The notes under the pieces are model-generated. The model searched no databases, was not told the origin of the DNA, and was given only the letters and a program-made list of their open reading frames with translations. A DNA stretch of 64,000 nt from RAM1 sp050247515 (lineage in GTDB: Bacteria; Pseudomonadota; Gammaproteobacteria; Burkholderiales; Burkholderiaceae_C), in assembly GCA_050247515.1 (NCBI GenBank), contig JBFWUB010000012.1, forward strand, positions 70,675-134,674, read 5' to 3'. This document shows, piece by piece, positions 1 to 7,638 of the stretch. How positions within the stretch are numbered: the stretch's first letter is position 1; every line of letters starts with the position of its first letter. The translations under genes and the position numbers were made by a program.

Positions 1-263
1 TCGCCCTGGGTGGTCTGCAGCACCAGGCGCACGTCCAGGTGCAGGCCACCGTCGGGGCGCTCCAACACGACGTCGGCGCCGCCGGGCAGCACCACGCCAC
101 TCAGGCGCTCACCTTCGAAATGCCCGCCGCTGACCACCATCACGCGCCGGGTGAAGCCGTGCGGCACGGCCCCCACCAGCTGCGCAGGTGCCGTGACGAC
201 GGCCTTGATGCGAAACAGCGGCGTAAGAGAGATGGGCGCCATGGGCGAGGCGCTATCAGTCAT
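1..263 (-). CDS. DUF3237 family protein, C-terminus outside window
   Basis: The reverse strand reads from an ATG at 263 for 87 codons and runs off the window edge, so the C-terminal part is missing. The visible residues (LFRIKAVV near 15, GGHFEGERL near 45, VLPGGADVVLERPDGG near 57) match the small beta-barrel DUF3237 family, which has no firmly established enzymatic role but often sits in aromatic and terpenoid catabolic operons. The start overlaps the stop of the upstream VOC gene by 8 bases, which indicates translational coupling. It is the last visible gene of the leftward TRAP-ferredoxin-VOC operon. Confidence 0.75.
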   Translation of the reverse strand, partial: MTDSASPMAPISLTPLFRIKAVVTAPAQLVGAVPHGFTRRVMVVSGGHFEGERLSGVVLPGGADVVLERPDGGLHLDVRLVLQTTQG

Positions 264-879
264 AACGCTTGCGTACGTCCTTGATCATCTCGATCAGGGC
301 CGTCGGAACATCCTTGCCTTCGGCCGTGGCCTTGGCTTTGCAGTCCAGCCACAGTTTGAGGTCGGCATAGCCCTTGTCGGTGTGGCGGTTCCAATGCTGG
401 TCCAGCGGTGTGGTGATCTCCAGGCGGATGCCGGCCGGGTCATGGAAATAGATCGACAGGATCATGCCCTTGTGGTCGGTCGGCCCGATCACCTCCACGC
501 CGTTGGACACCAGCCATTCGTGCCAGCGCACCACCTCGTCGCGGTCCTTGGCCTGCAATGCAATGTGGTTGAAGATGTCGTAGGCCGGATGCGAGCTCTT
601 GGCCGGCGCGGGCACGCCTGGGGCTTCGAAGAACGCCAGCGTGGAGCCGTCACCCATGCGAAAGAAGATGTGAAAGTACGGGATCTTGTCGCCGGTGGAC
701 GGCACGTGGTCGTCAAACACCGTGCTGGCCAGCTCCATGCCCATGATGCGGGTGTAAAAGTCGGTGGTGGCCGATACGTTGGGCGTCACCCACGCGGCAT
801 GGTTCAACATGTGCGGCGTGAGGCCCGGGTTGGGTTTGGCGCCAGCGGGGCTCAGGGGGCCAGGTGCGATGGTTGGCAT
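256..879 (-). CDS. VOC-fold (glyoxalase/extradiol dioxygenase superfamily) protein
   Basis: A 207-residue protein of the vicinal oxygen chelate superfamily. Its paired beta-alpha-beta-beta-beta modules carry likely metal ligands in HAAWV (near 27), HIALQ (near 105) and RLEIT (near 150), the usual His/His/Glu pattern. The family includes extradiol dioxygenases, glyoxalases and isomerases, and this sequence alone does not settle which reaction is catalysed. A good ribosome site (GGAGAG) precedes the ATG. It lies between the ferredoxin and the DUF3237 gene in the leftward operon, so a ring-cleavage or isomerisation step is plausible but inferred. Confidence 0.75.
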   Translation of the reverse strand: MPTIAPGPLSPAGAKPNPGLTPHMLNHAAWVTPNVSATTDFYTRIMGMELASTVFDDHVPSTGDKIPYFHIFFRMGDGSTLAFFEAPGVPAPAKSSHPAYDIFNHIALQAKDRDEVVRWHEWLVSNGVEVIGPTDHKGMILSIYFHDPAGIRLEITTPLDQHWNRHTDKGYADLKLWLDCKAKATAEGKDVPTALIEMIKDVRKRYD

Positions 880-917
880 GGGTCGGTCTCTCCAGGTTGA
901 AGGTTGGGCCGCGGCGC

Positions 918-1241
918 TTAAAGCTGCGGGTCGGCGATGCGCACGCTGATGCCGTCCAGGGCATCGCTCATCACGATCTGGCAGGCCAGACGGCTGTCCG
1001 GCTCACGCGGCATGGCCGTGTAGTCCAGCATCTGGTTTTCGGTGTCGCTGCGCGGCGGCAGCAGCGCGGCAAAGGCCTCGTCCACCACCACGTGGCAGGT
1101 TGCGCAGCTCATCACGCCGCCGCAGTCGCCCACAATGCCGGCCACGCCGTGGCCGGTGGCGGCCAACATCAGGGAGGTGCCATTGGTGACGTCCAGCGCG
1201 GTGCGCTCGCCGTTGGGGTGCAGGTAAATTGCCTGGGGCAT
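918..1241 (-). CDS. [2Fe-2S] ferredoxin
   Basis: A 107-residue plant/adrenodoxin-type ferredoxin. Cluster cysteines are visible at about 40, 46, 49 and 87 (C-x5-C-x2-C then a distant C in LACQIV). Small soluble ferredoxins of this type pass electrons from an NAD(P)H ferredoxin reductase to cytochrome P450s or oxygenases. The most obvious client in this block is the P450 at 16131-17345, which is encoded without an adjacent redox partner. It sits 15 bases downstream of the TRAP large permease gene in the same leftward operon. The partner assignment is inference. Confidence 0.9.
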   Translation of the reverse strand: MPQAIYLHPNGERTALDVTNGTSLMLAATGHGVAGIVGDCGGVMSCATCHVVVDEAFAALLPPRSDTENQMLDYTAMPREPDSRLACQIVMSDALDGISVRIADPQL

Positions 1242-1256
1242 GGTGGGGGCTCCTGC

Positions 1257-2555
1257 TTACTTGAACAACAGGTTGGGCAACACCAGTGTCACCACGGGGA
1301 ACAGCGCCAGCAGCGCCACGCGCACCACGTCGGCCACGATGAACGGGCTGATGCCCTTGATGGTGGTGGCCAGCGACACGTCAGGCGCCACCGCCTTGAT
1401 GACGAACAGGTTCATGCCGATGGGCGGCGCGATCAGCCCCACCTGGCACAGCACCACGATCAGGATGCCGAACCACACCGGGTCATAGCCCAGCCCCATC
1501 ACCAGCGGGAAGAACACCGGCAGCGTCAGCAGGATCATCGACAGCTCTTCCATCAGCGCGCCCAGCACGATGTAGATGCCGATGATGATGAAGATCACCG
1601 TGATGGGCTGCAGGTCGTGCCCCTTGACCAGCGCCAGCACGGCTGAATCCAGGCCGGTCATGTTCATGAACTCGCCAAAGATGTTGGCGCCCAGCACGAT
1701 GGCAAACATCACGGCCGAGGTTTCCAGCGTGGACAGGAATACCTTGTAGAACTGCGCAAAGCCCAGCTTGCCGCGAATCAGCGCAAACAGGAAGCCACCG
1801 GTCGCGCCCACGCCCGCCGCCTCGGTGGCGGTGAACAAACCGCTGTAGATGCCGCCCAGCACCACACCGAACAGCAGGAGCACCGGCCACACACGTCGGT
1901 AAGCGTCGCGCCGCTCGTCGCGCGAGACCGGGTCGGCCAGCGGAGCGCTGGCCGGGTCACGCCATACCGTCCAGCGGATGGCGGCAAAGTAGCCCAGGAT
2001 GCCCAACATGCCGGGAATCAGCCCGGCGGCGAACAGCTTGCCGATGTGCGTTTCGGTCGCAATGCCGTAGATCACCATGATCACGCTGGGCGGAATGATG
2101 ATGCCCAGCGTGCCACCGGCGGCGACCGACGCGGTAGCCAGGCTGTCTGAATAGCCGAAGCGGCGCATGGATGGCAGCGAGACCTTGCCCATGGTGTAGG
2201 CCGTGGCCACGCTGGAGCCGCACACCGCGGCAAAGCCGCCGCACGACAGCACGGTGGCCAACGCCAGCCCGCCGCGCATGCGGCCCATGAGCATCTGCGC
2301 GGCACGGAACAGGTCCGCCGAGATACCGGCCGCGGCAATCAGGTTGCCCATCAGCACAAACAGCGGTATGACCGACAGCGCATACGACATGCTGCTGTCC
2401 TTGGCCGCAATGGCGATCATGCTGAGCGCCGGCGTCAGGCCCTTGAGGACCAAAAACCCACCGAAACCGACAACGGCCAGGGCGATGCCGATGGGCACGC
2501 GGATGAAGATGAGCGCCAGCGCGGCAAGGAAACCCAACAGGCCAGGAAGAATCAT
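1257..2555 (-). CDS. dctM: TRAP transporter large permease (DctM family)
   Basis: A 432-residue, highly hydrophobic protein of the DctM family with about a dozen membrane segments. GTLGIIIPPS near 150 and GLIAPPIGMNLFVI near 370 are hallmark re-entrant-loop sequences. It forms the Na+-coupled channel of a tripartite ATP-independent periplasmic transporter in the inner membrane, together with the small permease and the binding protein encoded immediately upstream. Its ATG overlaps the small permease stop (ATGA). A close paralogue lies at 40509-41816. The substrate is probably an organic acid, judged only from the catabolic context. Confidence 0.95.
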   Translation of the reverse strand: MILPGLLGFLAALALIFIRVPIGIALAVVGFGGFLVLKGLTPALSMIAIAAKDSSMSYALSVIPLFVLMGNLIAAAGISADLFRAAQMLMGRMRGGLALATVLSCGGFAAVCGSSVATAYTMGKVSLPSMRRFGYSDSLATASVAAGGTLGIIIPPSVIMVIYGIATETHIGKLFAAGLIPGMLGILGYFAAIRWTVWRDPASAPLADPVSRDERRDAYRRVWPVLLLFGVVLGGIYSGLFTATEAAGVGATGGFLFALIRGKLGFAQFYKVFLSTLETSAVMFAIVLGANIFGEFMNMTGLDSAVLALVKGHDLQPITVIFIIIGIYIVLGALMEELSMILLTLPVFFPLVMGLGYDPVWFGILIVVLCQVGLIAPPIGMNLFVIKAVAPDVSLATTIKGISPFIVADVVRVALLALFPVVTLVLPNLLFK

Positions 2556-3082
2556 ACGGGCGTCTCGTCAATGGGCAGGCTGGGATGCACGAATTCGCCT
2601 TTGGCGAAGGCCTGAGGCAGCAACCCCAGGAAGGTCAGCCCCGTCACCACGGACATCAGGCAAATGAAGGCATACACATACGCCAGCGGCAGGCCCAGCA
2701 CGCCGGTCACTTCGTTGCTGGACCAGGCCTCGCGGGCCAGGTAGCCGATGCGCCAGGCCACCGCCGCGAACACCGCTGCCCCCAGCAGCGCCGACAGCAC
2801 ATGCTGGGCCCGGCGCAACGGCTCGGGCACCAGGCTGTCCAGCAGGTCAATGCTGATGTGCATGCCCTTGTACGACACGGCCGGATAGATCAGGAAGATG
2901 GTGGCCACCATCGCCAGCTCGATCACCTCCGACGCCGACCCGAAAGGCTTGTTGAAAACCGTGCGCGCGATCACATCCACCACCGCCACGGTCATCATCA
3001 CGAACAGCGCCGCGCAGGCTACGCCGCCTATGGCGGCCTGGGCTGCCCCCAACGCCCCGCCAGCCTTTGCAGGTTGCGCCAT
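2552..3082 (-). CDS. dctQ: TRAP transporter small permease (DctQ family)
   Basis: A 176-residue membrane protein with four predicted hydrophobic segments and the DctQ-type stretch NKPFGSASEVIEL near 44 followed by YKGMHISIDLL near 75. DctQ subunits stabilise or couple the large permease in TRAP transporters. The gene starts 3 bases after the binding-protein stop and overlaps the large permease start, so the three transporter genes are a tightly coupled set. Confidence 0.93.
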   Translation of the reverse strand: MAQPAKAGGALGAAQAAIGGVACAALFVMMTVAVVDVIARTVFNKPFGSASEVIELAMVATIFLIYPAVSYKGMHISIDLLDSLVPEPLRRAQHVLSALLGAAVFAAVAWRIGYLAREAWSSNEVTGVLGLPLAYVYAFICLMSVVTGLTFLGLLPQAFAKGEFVHPSLPIDETPV

Positions 3083-3085
3083 GAC

Positions 3086-4123
3086 TTACTTCTTGCCTTC
3101 GCTCTTGGCGATCTCGGCCTTCAGCTCGGCCAGCGCCACTTCGGGATTGGCCAGGCCCGCCTTGCGGGCCTTGTCATACATCGCCTTTTCCATGGGCTCG
3201 AAGGCCTTCTTCATCTCGGCCACCAGTGCGGGCGAGGCTTGCGTCACGGTGCCGCCCTTGGCCTTGAAGGCTGCCGTGCCGTCAGCGACGCTCTTGGAGA
3301 ACACGACGCCGATGCGCTCGGCAAAGGGCTTGCCCGAGATCGCCTGGATGGCCTTGCGGTCGGCCTCGCTGATCTTCTTCCAGGCGTCTTCATTGATCAT
3401 CACCGCCATGACGGAGCTGTAAAAGCCGCCGGGCACCACGGTCAGGTGCTTGGTCACTTCACCCAGGCGCATGCCGTTGACCTGGTCGGGCCCGGCCAGC
3501 GTGCCGTCCAGCACGCCGCCAGACAGCAGTTCATACAGCTCGGTGGAGGGCTTTTGCATCGGCACCGCGCCCACGGCCTTCAGGCTTTCAACGGTGGTGG
3601 TCACAGGGCTGCGCAGCTTCATGCCCGACAGGTCGGCCATGGTCGCCACCGGCTTCTTCGAAGTGAAGATCTGGCCTGGCGAGGTGGTGAACACGCTCAG
3701 CACATGGGTGCCCTTGAACAGGTTCAGCGCAGCCAGGTGCTTTTCATAGAAGTTGTAGTAGGCCGGCGCTCCCACGGTCGGGTCAGCGCTGGCCATGGGC
3801 AGTTCGCCCAAGCCGAAGATGTCAAAGCGCCCGGGGCTGTAGCCCGGCACCACGGTCACGATATCGGCCAGGCCATCGCGCGCCACCTCGTACTGCGTGC
3901 CGGGCGTGCCGACCACCTTGGGCAGGATCTCCAGCTTCACCCGGCCTTGCGTGGCCTTGTCAATCTGCGCCGCCCACGGGATCACGACATCGGTGTTGTA
4001 CGCGTGCTGCATCGGGATCCAGTTGGACACCTTGAGCACCGTCTGTGCGCCGGCAGTGCCCAGCAGGGCGGTCAGCGTGGCGCCCAGCAGGGCGCTGCGA
4101 AATAGCGTGGCCGTCTTTTTCAA
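3086..4123 (-). CDS. dctP: TRAP transporter solute-binding protein (DctP family)
   Basis: The mature protein (from about residue 28) has the DctP fold, with KVSNWIPMQHAYN, LPKVVGTPGTQYEVARDG and LKIRSP-like ligand-site segments. It delivers a solute, probably a carboxylate, to the DctQM permease in the periplasm. I chose a TTG start at 4123 because it directly begins a signal peptide (LKKTATLFRSALLGATLTAL, ending AGA-Q) and is preceded by GGAGA at the right distance. Longer open frame exists upstream but is unlike any secretion signal and covers the regulatory boxes. The operon faces away from the KstD-like gene, with two inverted repeats between them. Confidence 0.9.
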   Translation of the reverse strand: MKKTATLFRSALLGATLTALLGTAGAQTVLKVSNWIPMQHAYNTDVVIPWAAQIDKATQGRVKLEILPKVVGTPGTQYEVARDGLADIVTVVPGYSPGRFDIFGLGELPMASADPTVGAPAYYNFYEKHLAALNLFKGTHVLSVFTTSPGQIFTSKKPVATMADLSGMKLRSPVTTTVESLKAVGAVPMQKPSTELYELLSGGVLDGTLAGPDQVNGMRLGEVTKHLTVVPGGFYSSVMAVMINEDAWKKISEADRKAIQAISGKPFAERIGVVFSKSVADGTAAFKAKGGTVTQASPALVAEMKKAFEPMEKAMYDKARKAGLANPEVALAELKAEIAKSEGKK

Positions 4124-4182
4124 GATTGTCTCCAGGTTGGAATATGGGAGCCCGATTCTTGCGGGGGACCGCCCGCAGGGAA

Positions 4183-4200
4183 GTCCCCCTGCGCGGGGAC
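4183..4200. promoter_or_regulatory. Inverted repeat GTCCCC-N6-GGGGAC, putative LuxR-regulator box
   Basis: A perfect six-base inverted repeat (GTCCCC/GGGGAC, 6-base spacer CTGCGC) lies in the divergent region between the TRAP operon and the KstD-like operon. A further GGGGGAC half-site lies at 4163-4169. The same element recurs at 4226-4242, 15165-15182 and 16059-16075, always in front of a transcription unit of this block. Assignment to the LuxR-type regulator at 15216 is inference. Confidence 0.55.
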
Positions 4201-4225
4201 GTCCAGACGCACTCCGCGCAGCCAC

Positions 4226-4242
4226 GTCCCCCTGAACGGGAC
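4226..4242. promoter_or_regulatory. Inverted repeat GTCCCC-N5-CGGGAC, putative LuxR-regulator box
   Basis: This is the second copy in the divergent promoter region, 89 bases before the KstD-like start codon. It shares the CCCCCTG core of the copies at 4183 and 15165, and the trailing AGAC of the copy at 16059. One base breaks perfect symmetry. It probably controls the rightward flavin dehydrogenase operon. Confidence 0.5.
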
Positions 4243-4330
4243 AGACACCCCGCGCCCCGCTGCCTACAGTGCCCTGAAGCCCCAACGCGTACCGGCCCGG
4301 CTGCGCGATGAACAAGCAAGGACACACGCC

Positions 4331-6034
4331 ATGATCGAAACCGATGTCATCATCGTCGGCAGCGGCGCGGCCGGCCTCACGGCCGCCATCACCGCACGCA
4401 AGCTGGGGCTGAAAGCCCTGGTGCTGGAAAAGACCCCGCTGTTTGGCGGCACCACGGCCTACTCAGGTGGTGCGCCCTGGATCCCCTTCAACCACGTGAT
4501 GCGCCAGATCGGCCTGAACGACAGCCGCGAGGCCGCGCAGACCTACCTGAAAGCCGTACTGGGCGAGGCCCATGTGCCCGACCTCGTGAACAGCTACCTG
4601 GACAACGCGGCGGCCATGCTACGGTTCATGGAGGACAACTCCGAGGTGCGCTTCAAGCCCTTCCCGTTGCCCGACTACGAGTCCGGCATGCCCGGTGCGG
4701 CGAAATGCCGCACCCTGCTCACCCCCGAATTTGACGGGCGCAGGCTGGGTGCGCGCCTGGCTGACCTGCGCATGCCGCTGCCCCAGCTGATGCTGTTTGG
4801 CAGCATGCAGGTCGAGGGCGCCGACATCCACCCGCTGCGCCATACGCTGAAGACCTGGGCGGGCTTTCGCCACACCACGAAGATGATGGCGCGCTTTGTG
4901 CGCGACCGCGTCCTGCACGGGCGTGGCACCCGGCTGGTCAATGGCAACGCGCTGGCCGCGCGGCTGTTCCATTCAGCCATCGAATGCGGCGTCACGCTGT
5001 GGAACAACGCGCCTGCACTGGAGCTGGTCACCACTGGCGGCGCTGTCACGGGCGTGGTGGTGCAACGCGACGGCAAACGCCTGACCGTGCGCGCGCGCCG
5101 CGGTGTGCTGCTGGCCAGCGGCGGCTACGGCGCCAGCCAGAAGATGCGCGCGAAATACATTCCCATGGCCGAACACCACCATTCGCTGCAGCCCGAAGGC
5201 AATGTGGGCGACGGTATTCGCATGGGTGCGGCAGCGGGCGGCTGGCATGACCCGCGGCATGCGGGCGACTGCATATGGACGCCGGTGTCGCTGTACCGCA
5301 AGGCCGACGGCACGGTGGTGAAATACCCGCACATCTTCATCGACCGCGCCATGCCGGGCTGCATGGTGGTGGACCCCAGCGGGCGCCGCTTTGTGAACGA
5401 AGGAACGTCCTACCAGACCTTTGTGCGCACCATGCACGAGCGCGGCTTCACGCGCGTGCATCTGGTGGCCAACCGCGATTTCCTGCGCAAGTACGGCATG
5501 GGCCTGGCCCGCCCCGCCCCGTTCAGCGAACGCGCGTATGTGGACGCCGGTTACCTCATTGAGGCGCCCACGCTGGACGAACTGGCCCGGCGCATCGGCG
5601 TGGCGCCGGTGGCGCTGCAAGAGACCGTTGAGCGCTTCAACGCCAGTGCAGCCAGCGGCACCGACCCAGACTTCGGCAAAGGCGCAGACGCGCACTCGCG
5701 CTTTCGCGGCGACCAGACACACGGCCCCAATCCGGCGATAGGGCCTGTCGGCCCGGGGCCGTACTACGCGCTGGCGCTGTACCCCGGTGACCTCAGCACG
5801 GTGGGTGGACTGCAGGCCAACGGCCGCGCCCAGGTGCTGGACGAAGCGGGCCAACCCGTGCCCGGACTGTATGCGGCCGGCCTGGACATGAACTCCATGA
5901 TGCGCGGCCAGTACCCCGGCGGCGGCTCCAGCATCGGCCCGGCCATGACCTTTGGCTACATCGCGGCCCACCAGATGGCCGCCGCGCGCGCCCAACCGCA
6001 GCCGCGCGTGCAAGCCGTGACGGAGGCTGCATGA
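4331..6034 (+). CDS. FAD-dependent dehydrogenase, 3-ketosteroid-delta1-dehydrogenase/fumarate reductase family
   Basis: A 567-residue flavoprotein with the N-terminal FAD Rossmann motif (VIIVGSGAAGLTAA, residues 6-19) and GGTTAYSGG near 40. The C-terminal FAD/substrate-domain sequence GLYAAGLDMNS and YPGGGSSIGPAMTFG (near 515-540) is typical of KstD-like dehydrogenases. These enzymes insert a double bond next to a ring ketone. Spacing from AAGGA to the ATG is good. It heads a four-gene rightward operon with two SDRs and an OYE-type enzyme, a set that suits oxidation and desaturation of a cyclic alcohol or ketone. Steroid specificity cannot be claimed, as no other steroid genes are present. 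Confidence 0.85.
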   Translation: MIETDVIIVGSGAAGLTAAITARKLGLKALVLEKTPLFGGTTAYSGGAPWIPFNHVMRQIGLNDSREAAQTYLKAVLGEAHVPDLVNSYLDNAAAMLRFMEDNSEVRFKPFPLPDYESGMPGAAKCRTLLTPEFDGRRLGARLADLRMPLPQLMLFGSMQVEGADIHPLRHTLKTWAGFRHTTKMMARFVRDRVLHGRGTRLVNGNALAARLFHSAIECGVTLWNNAPALELVTTGGAVTGVVVQRDGKRLTVRARRGVLLASGGYGASQKMRAKYIPMAEHHHSLQPEGNVGDGIRMGAAAGGWHDPRHAGDCIWTPVSLYRKADGTVVKYPHIFIDRAMPGCMVVDPSGRRFVNEGTSYQTFVRTMHERGFTRVHLVANRDFLRKYGMGLARPAPFSERAYVDAGYLIEAPTLDELARRIGVAPVALQETVERFNASAASGTDPDFGKGADAHSRFRGDQTHGPNPAIGPVGPGPYYALALYPGDLSTVGGLQANGRAQVLDEAGQPVPGLYAAGLDMNSMMRGQYPGGGSSIGPAMTFGYIAAHQMAAARAQPQPRVQAVTEAA

Positions 6035-6864
6035 TGGACTACGGACTCAAAGGCCGCGTGCTGTTTGTGACCGGGGGCGGCTCCGGCATTGGCCGGGCCA
6101 TTGCGCTGGAGGCAGCACGTGGCGGCGCCCATGTGGCGGTGGCCGATGCCGTGGCTGAACGCGCCACACAGGTGGCCGCCGAATTGCGCGCCTTGGGCGT
6201 GCCCGCGCTGGCCTGTCCGCTGGACGTGCGCGACGCGGCAGCCTGCGAAGCCACGGTGGCCGACATCGAAACCCGGCTCGGTGCCATTGACGCCATGGTG
6301 GCCTGCGCCGGCATCTCGCCGCCGCAAGCCGCCGCCACCATGGACGACGAAGTGTGGACGCGCTGCCTGGACGTGAACCTCAGCGGCATGTTCCGCTCCG
6401 TTCAAGCAGTGGGTCGGCGCATGGTGCAGCGCCAGCGCGGCGCGATCGTCACGATCTCATCGGTCGATGGACTGGGCGGTCACGCGGGCCGAGCGCACTA
6501 CAGCGCGTCCAAACACGGTGTGATCGGCCTCACACGGGCGCTGGCCATTGAATGGGGCCGCCACGGCGTGCGCGTGAACAGCGTGGCGCCGGGCGTGGTG
6601 GACACACCGCTGGTGCGCGCCAACCTGCCGCCGGACCACCTCCAGCACGCCATGCTGGACCGTGTGCCGATGGCGCGCCTGGCGCGCGCCGAAGAACAGG
6701 CCGGGCCCACGCTCTTCTTGTTGTCGGACGGTGCCAGCTTTGTCAATGGTGCCGTGCTGTCCGTGGACGGCGGCACCACCGCCGGCTACTTCACGCGCTG
6801 GAACGGCGCCGATCTCGGTTCACGCGCGCTGCTGGAAAGCGGTGCGTATGCCGCGCCGCAATAA
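6031..6864 (+). CDS. Short-chain dehydrogenase/reductase (SDR)
   Basis: A 277-residue classical SDR with the NAD(P)-binding TGGGSGIGRA near 12-21, an ACAGISPP (NAG-like) segment near 90, a serine in VTISSVDG and the catalytic YSASK near 157. It should interconvert a secondary alcohol and a ketone on a small or cyclic substrate. The start overlaps the preceding flavin dehydrogenase stop (ATGA), so the products are coupled. The C-terminal extension after the DGGTTAGYF segment is about 20 residues longer than the simplest SDRs. Confidence 0.9.
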   Translation: MMDYGLKGRVLFVTGGGSGIGRAIALEAARGGAHVAVADAVAERATQVAAELRALGVPALACPLDVRDAAACEATVADIETRLGAIDAMVACAGISPPQAAATMDDEVWTRCLDVNLSGMFRSVQAVGRRMVQRQRGAIVTISSVDGLGGHAGRAHYSASKHGVIGLTRALAIEWGRHGVRVNSVAPGVVDTPLVRANLPPDHLQHAMLDRVPMARLARAEEQAGPTLFLLSDGASFVNGAVLSVDGGTTAGYFTRWNGADLGSRALLESGAYAAPQ

Positions 6865-6894
6865 CCCACTTCACTTTCCCCCCCCTGCCACGCC

Positions 6895-7638
6895 ATGACC
6901 CTCAAGAACCACTTTGACCTGCGCGGCCAGCGCATCTTCCTCACCGGCGCCGGCGGCGCCATCGGCGGTGCCACGGCCCGCGTGTGCGCCACCCTGGGCG
7001 CGGACCTGTACATCGCCGACCTGAAGGCGCCCACGGATCTGGCGCAGGAGATCGGCGCCAAGGCCGCCTTTGCGCTGGACAATACAAAGCGCGACGACGT
7101 GAACGCGGTGGTGCGGAATATTGGCGGTGAACTGGACGCGCTGGTGGACTGCAGCGGCTACTACGTCAAGGGTGACTGGCTGGACGGCGGCGACGAATGG
7201 GAAGAGCTCTTTGCCCGCACCATGGACATCAACGTCAAGGGCCCGGTCAACCTGATCCGTGCCGTGCTGCCGGGCATGATGGCGCGCAAGCGCGGGCGCA
7301 TCGTGCTGACCAGCTCCATGGGCGCGCGCAATGCCGGCTCCACGCTGGCCATCGAGCCGGCGTATGTGGCCTCCAAAGGCGCGTTGTCCACGCTGGTGCG
7401 TTACTACGCGCGCCAGGCCGCGGCCAGTGGTGTGGTGGTTAATGGCGTGGCACCCGGCGCCATCTTCACGCCGCTTCTGGTGTCGGCCAACCAGCCGTTC
7501 GCACTGGACTCCTACCCCATGAAGCGCTTCGGCCAGCCCGAGGAAATCGGCTGGCCCTGCGCCTTCCTGGCCTCCGAGGGCGCCACCTTCACCACCGGTG
7601 CCGTGCTGGATGTCAATGGCGGCGTGTGCTTCTCATGA
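6895..7638 (+). CDS. Short-chain dehydrogenase/reductase (SDR)
   Basis: A 247-residue SDR, separate from its neighbour in sequence. The cofactor loop reads TGAGGAIGGA near residues 17-26, an Asp at the end of beta-2 (YIADLKAP) suggests NAD(H) preference, and the active site is YVASK near 160. The usual NNAG segment reads DCSGYY here, an atypical variant. It lies third in the KstD-like operon, 30 bases after the first SDR, and its stop overlaps the next start. Two SDRs beside a ring dehydrogenase suggest two alcohol/ketone steps or two stereochemistries. Confidence 0.88.
   Translation: MTLKNHFDLRGQRIFLTGAGGAIGGATARVCATLGADLYIADLKAPTDLAQEIGAKAAFALDNTKRDDVNAVVRNIGGELDALVDCSGYYVKGDWLDGGDEWEELFARTMDINVKGPVNLIRAVLPGMMARKRGRIVLTSSMGARNAGSTLAIEPAYVASKGALSTLVRYYARQAAASGVVVNGVAPGAIFTPLLVSANQPFALDSYPMKRFGQPEEIGWPCAFLASEGATFTTGAVLDVNGGVCFS

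Noticed and set aside
2585..4105. A 506-codon open frame on the plus strand
   Set aside because: It is antisense to the TRAP small permease and binding protein genes and has no recognisable domain.
4183..4242. Rho-independent terminators
   Set aside because: The GC-rich hairpins lie in a divergent promoter region and lack T-tracts; their recurrence at other promoters fits operators better.
4124..4327. N-terminal extension of the first TRAP binding protein to an upstream start
   Set aside because: The extension is Arg/Gly/Pro-rich, contains the regulatory boxes, and would bury the signal peptide; the TTG at 4123 with GGAGA fits better.
4331..6034. True 3-ketosteroid dehydrogenase and a steroid pathway
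   Set aside because: The fold fits, but no KshA, HsaC, or ring-cleaving steroid genes are present, so only the family can be named.
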